Assembly (NCBI GenBank): GCA_035640155.1 | Contig: DASQWR010000201.1 | Coordinates: 1-17,128, forward strand | Length of the DNA: 17,128 bases | Source: JALYQB01 sp035640155 | Lineage (GTDB): Bacteria > Actinomycetota > Actinomycetes > Mycobacteriales > Pseudonocardiaceae | Direction of reading: 5' to 3' | Shown here: positions 13,718 to 17,128 of the stretch, one piece after another | Layout of the letters: every line of letters starts with the position of its first letter | Position numbering within the stretch: the stretch's first letter is position 1 | The notes under the pieces: generated by a model | Seen by the model: the letters and a program-made list of their open reading frames with translations, nothing else | Told to the model about the DNA's origin: nothing | Databases searched by the model: none | Translations under genes and position numbers: made by a program

Positions 13718-17128
<3,411 letters not shown>

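Overview
The window is GC-rich actinobacterial DNA. It has GTG starts, 4-bp ATGA/GTGA gene overlaps, TANNNT -10 boxes set against start codons, a T7SS-type toxin locus and an initiator tRNA with the C1/U72 mismatch I recall from mycobacteria. The gene order UPF0182 - PDZ/Lon-like protease - Zincin_2 protein - small zinc ribbon - E1-like protein - ABC1 kinase matches, from memory, the Rv3193c-Rv3197 neighbourhood of Mycobacterium tuberculosis. Proline, alanine and glycine-rich composition suggests a Pseudonocardiales-like genus, but that is inference.

Layout. (1) 1-1119: the 3' part of a large serine recombinase, probably the edge of an integrated element to the left. Its last codons run antisense through the terminator hairpin and 3' half of the initiator tRNA-fMet gene, which is on the minus strand with its own promoter. 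(2) 1192-9644: the conserved chromosomal block. UPF0182 and the PDZ/Lon-like protease are on the minus strand. The Zincin_2 protein, the 49-aa DUF5679-type zinc ribbon, the RRE/E1 (ThiF)-like protein and the ABC1/UbiB-type kinase are on the plus strand and diverge from a 42-bp promoter region. (3) 9645-13666: a minus-strand polymorphic-toxin locus with the order YbaB/EbfC-like protein, EspC-like T7SS substrate, 558-aa WXG-type toxin, 149-aa immunity candidate and a 330-aa protein. The last four are joined by three successive 4-bp start/stop overlaps. (4) 13718-17128: mfd, minus strand, 5' end outside the window.

The most interesting part is region 3. The 330-aa protein begins with a second, divergent copy of the toxin's C-terminal domain and continues in the same frame into a second copy of the immunity protein. 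It is therefore either a toxin-immunity fusion or a silent toxin cassette that has lost its delivery half. A 38-bp imperfect direct repeat (35/38 identical) begins each end of this gene's unit: one copy covers its first codons, the other lies just after its stop. This looks like a cassette boundary or a tandem-duplication junction. The secretion half of the main toxin (WXG helices, glycine/proline linker) and the EspC-like partner with a YxxxE tail point to export by a type VII system and a role in competition between bacteria. The toxin's catalytic activity cannot be named from sequence alone.
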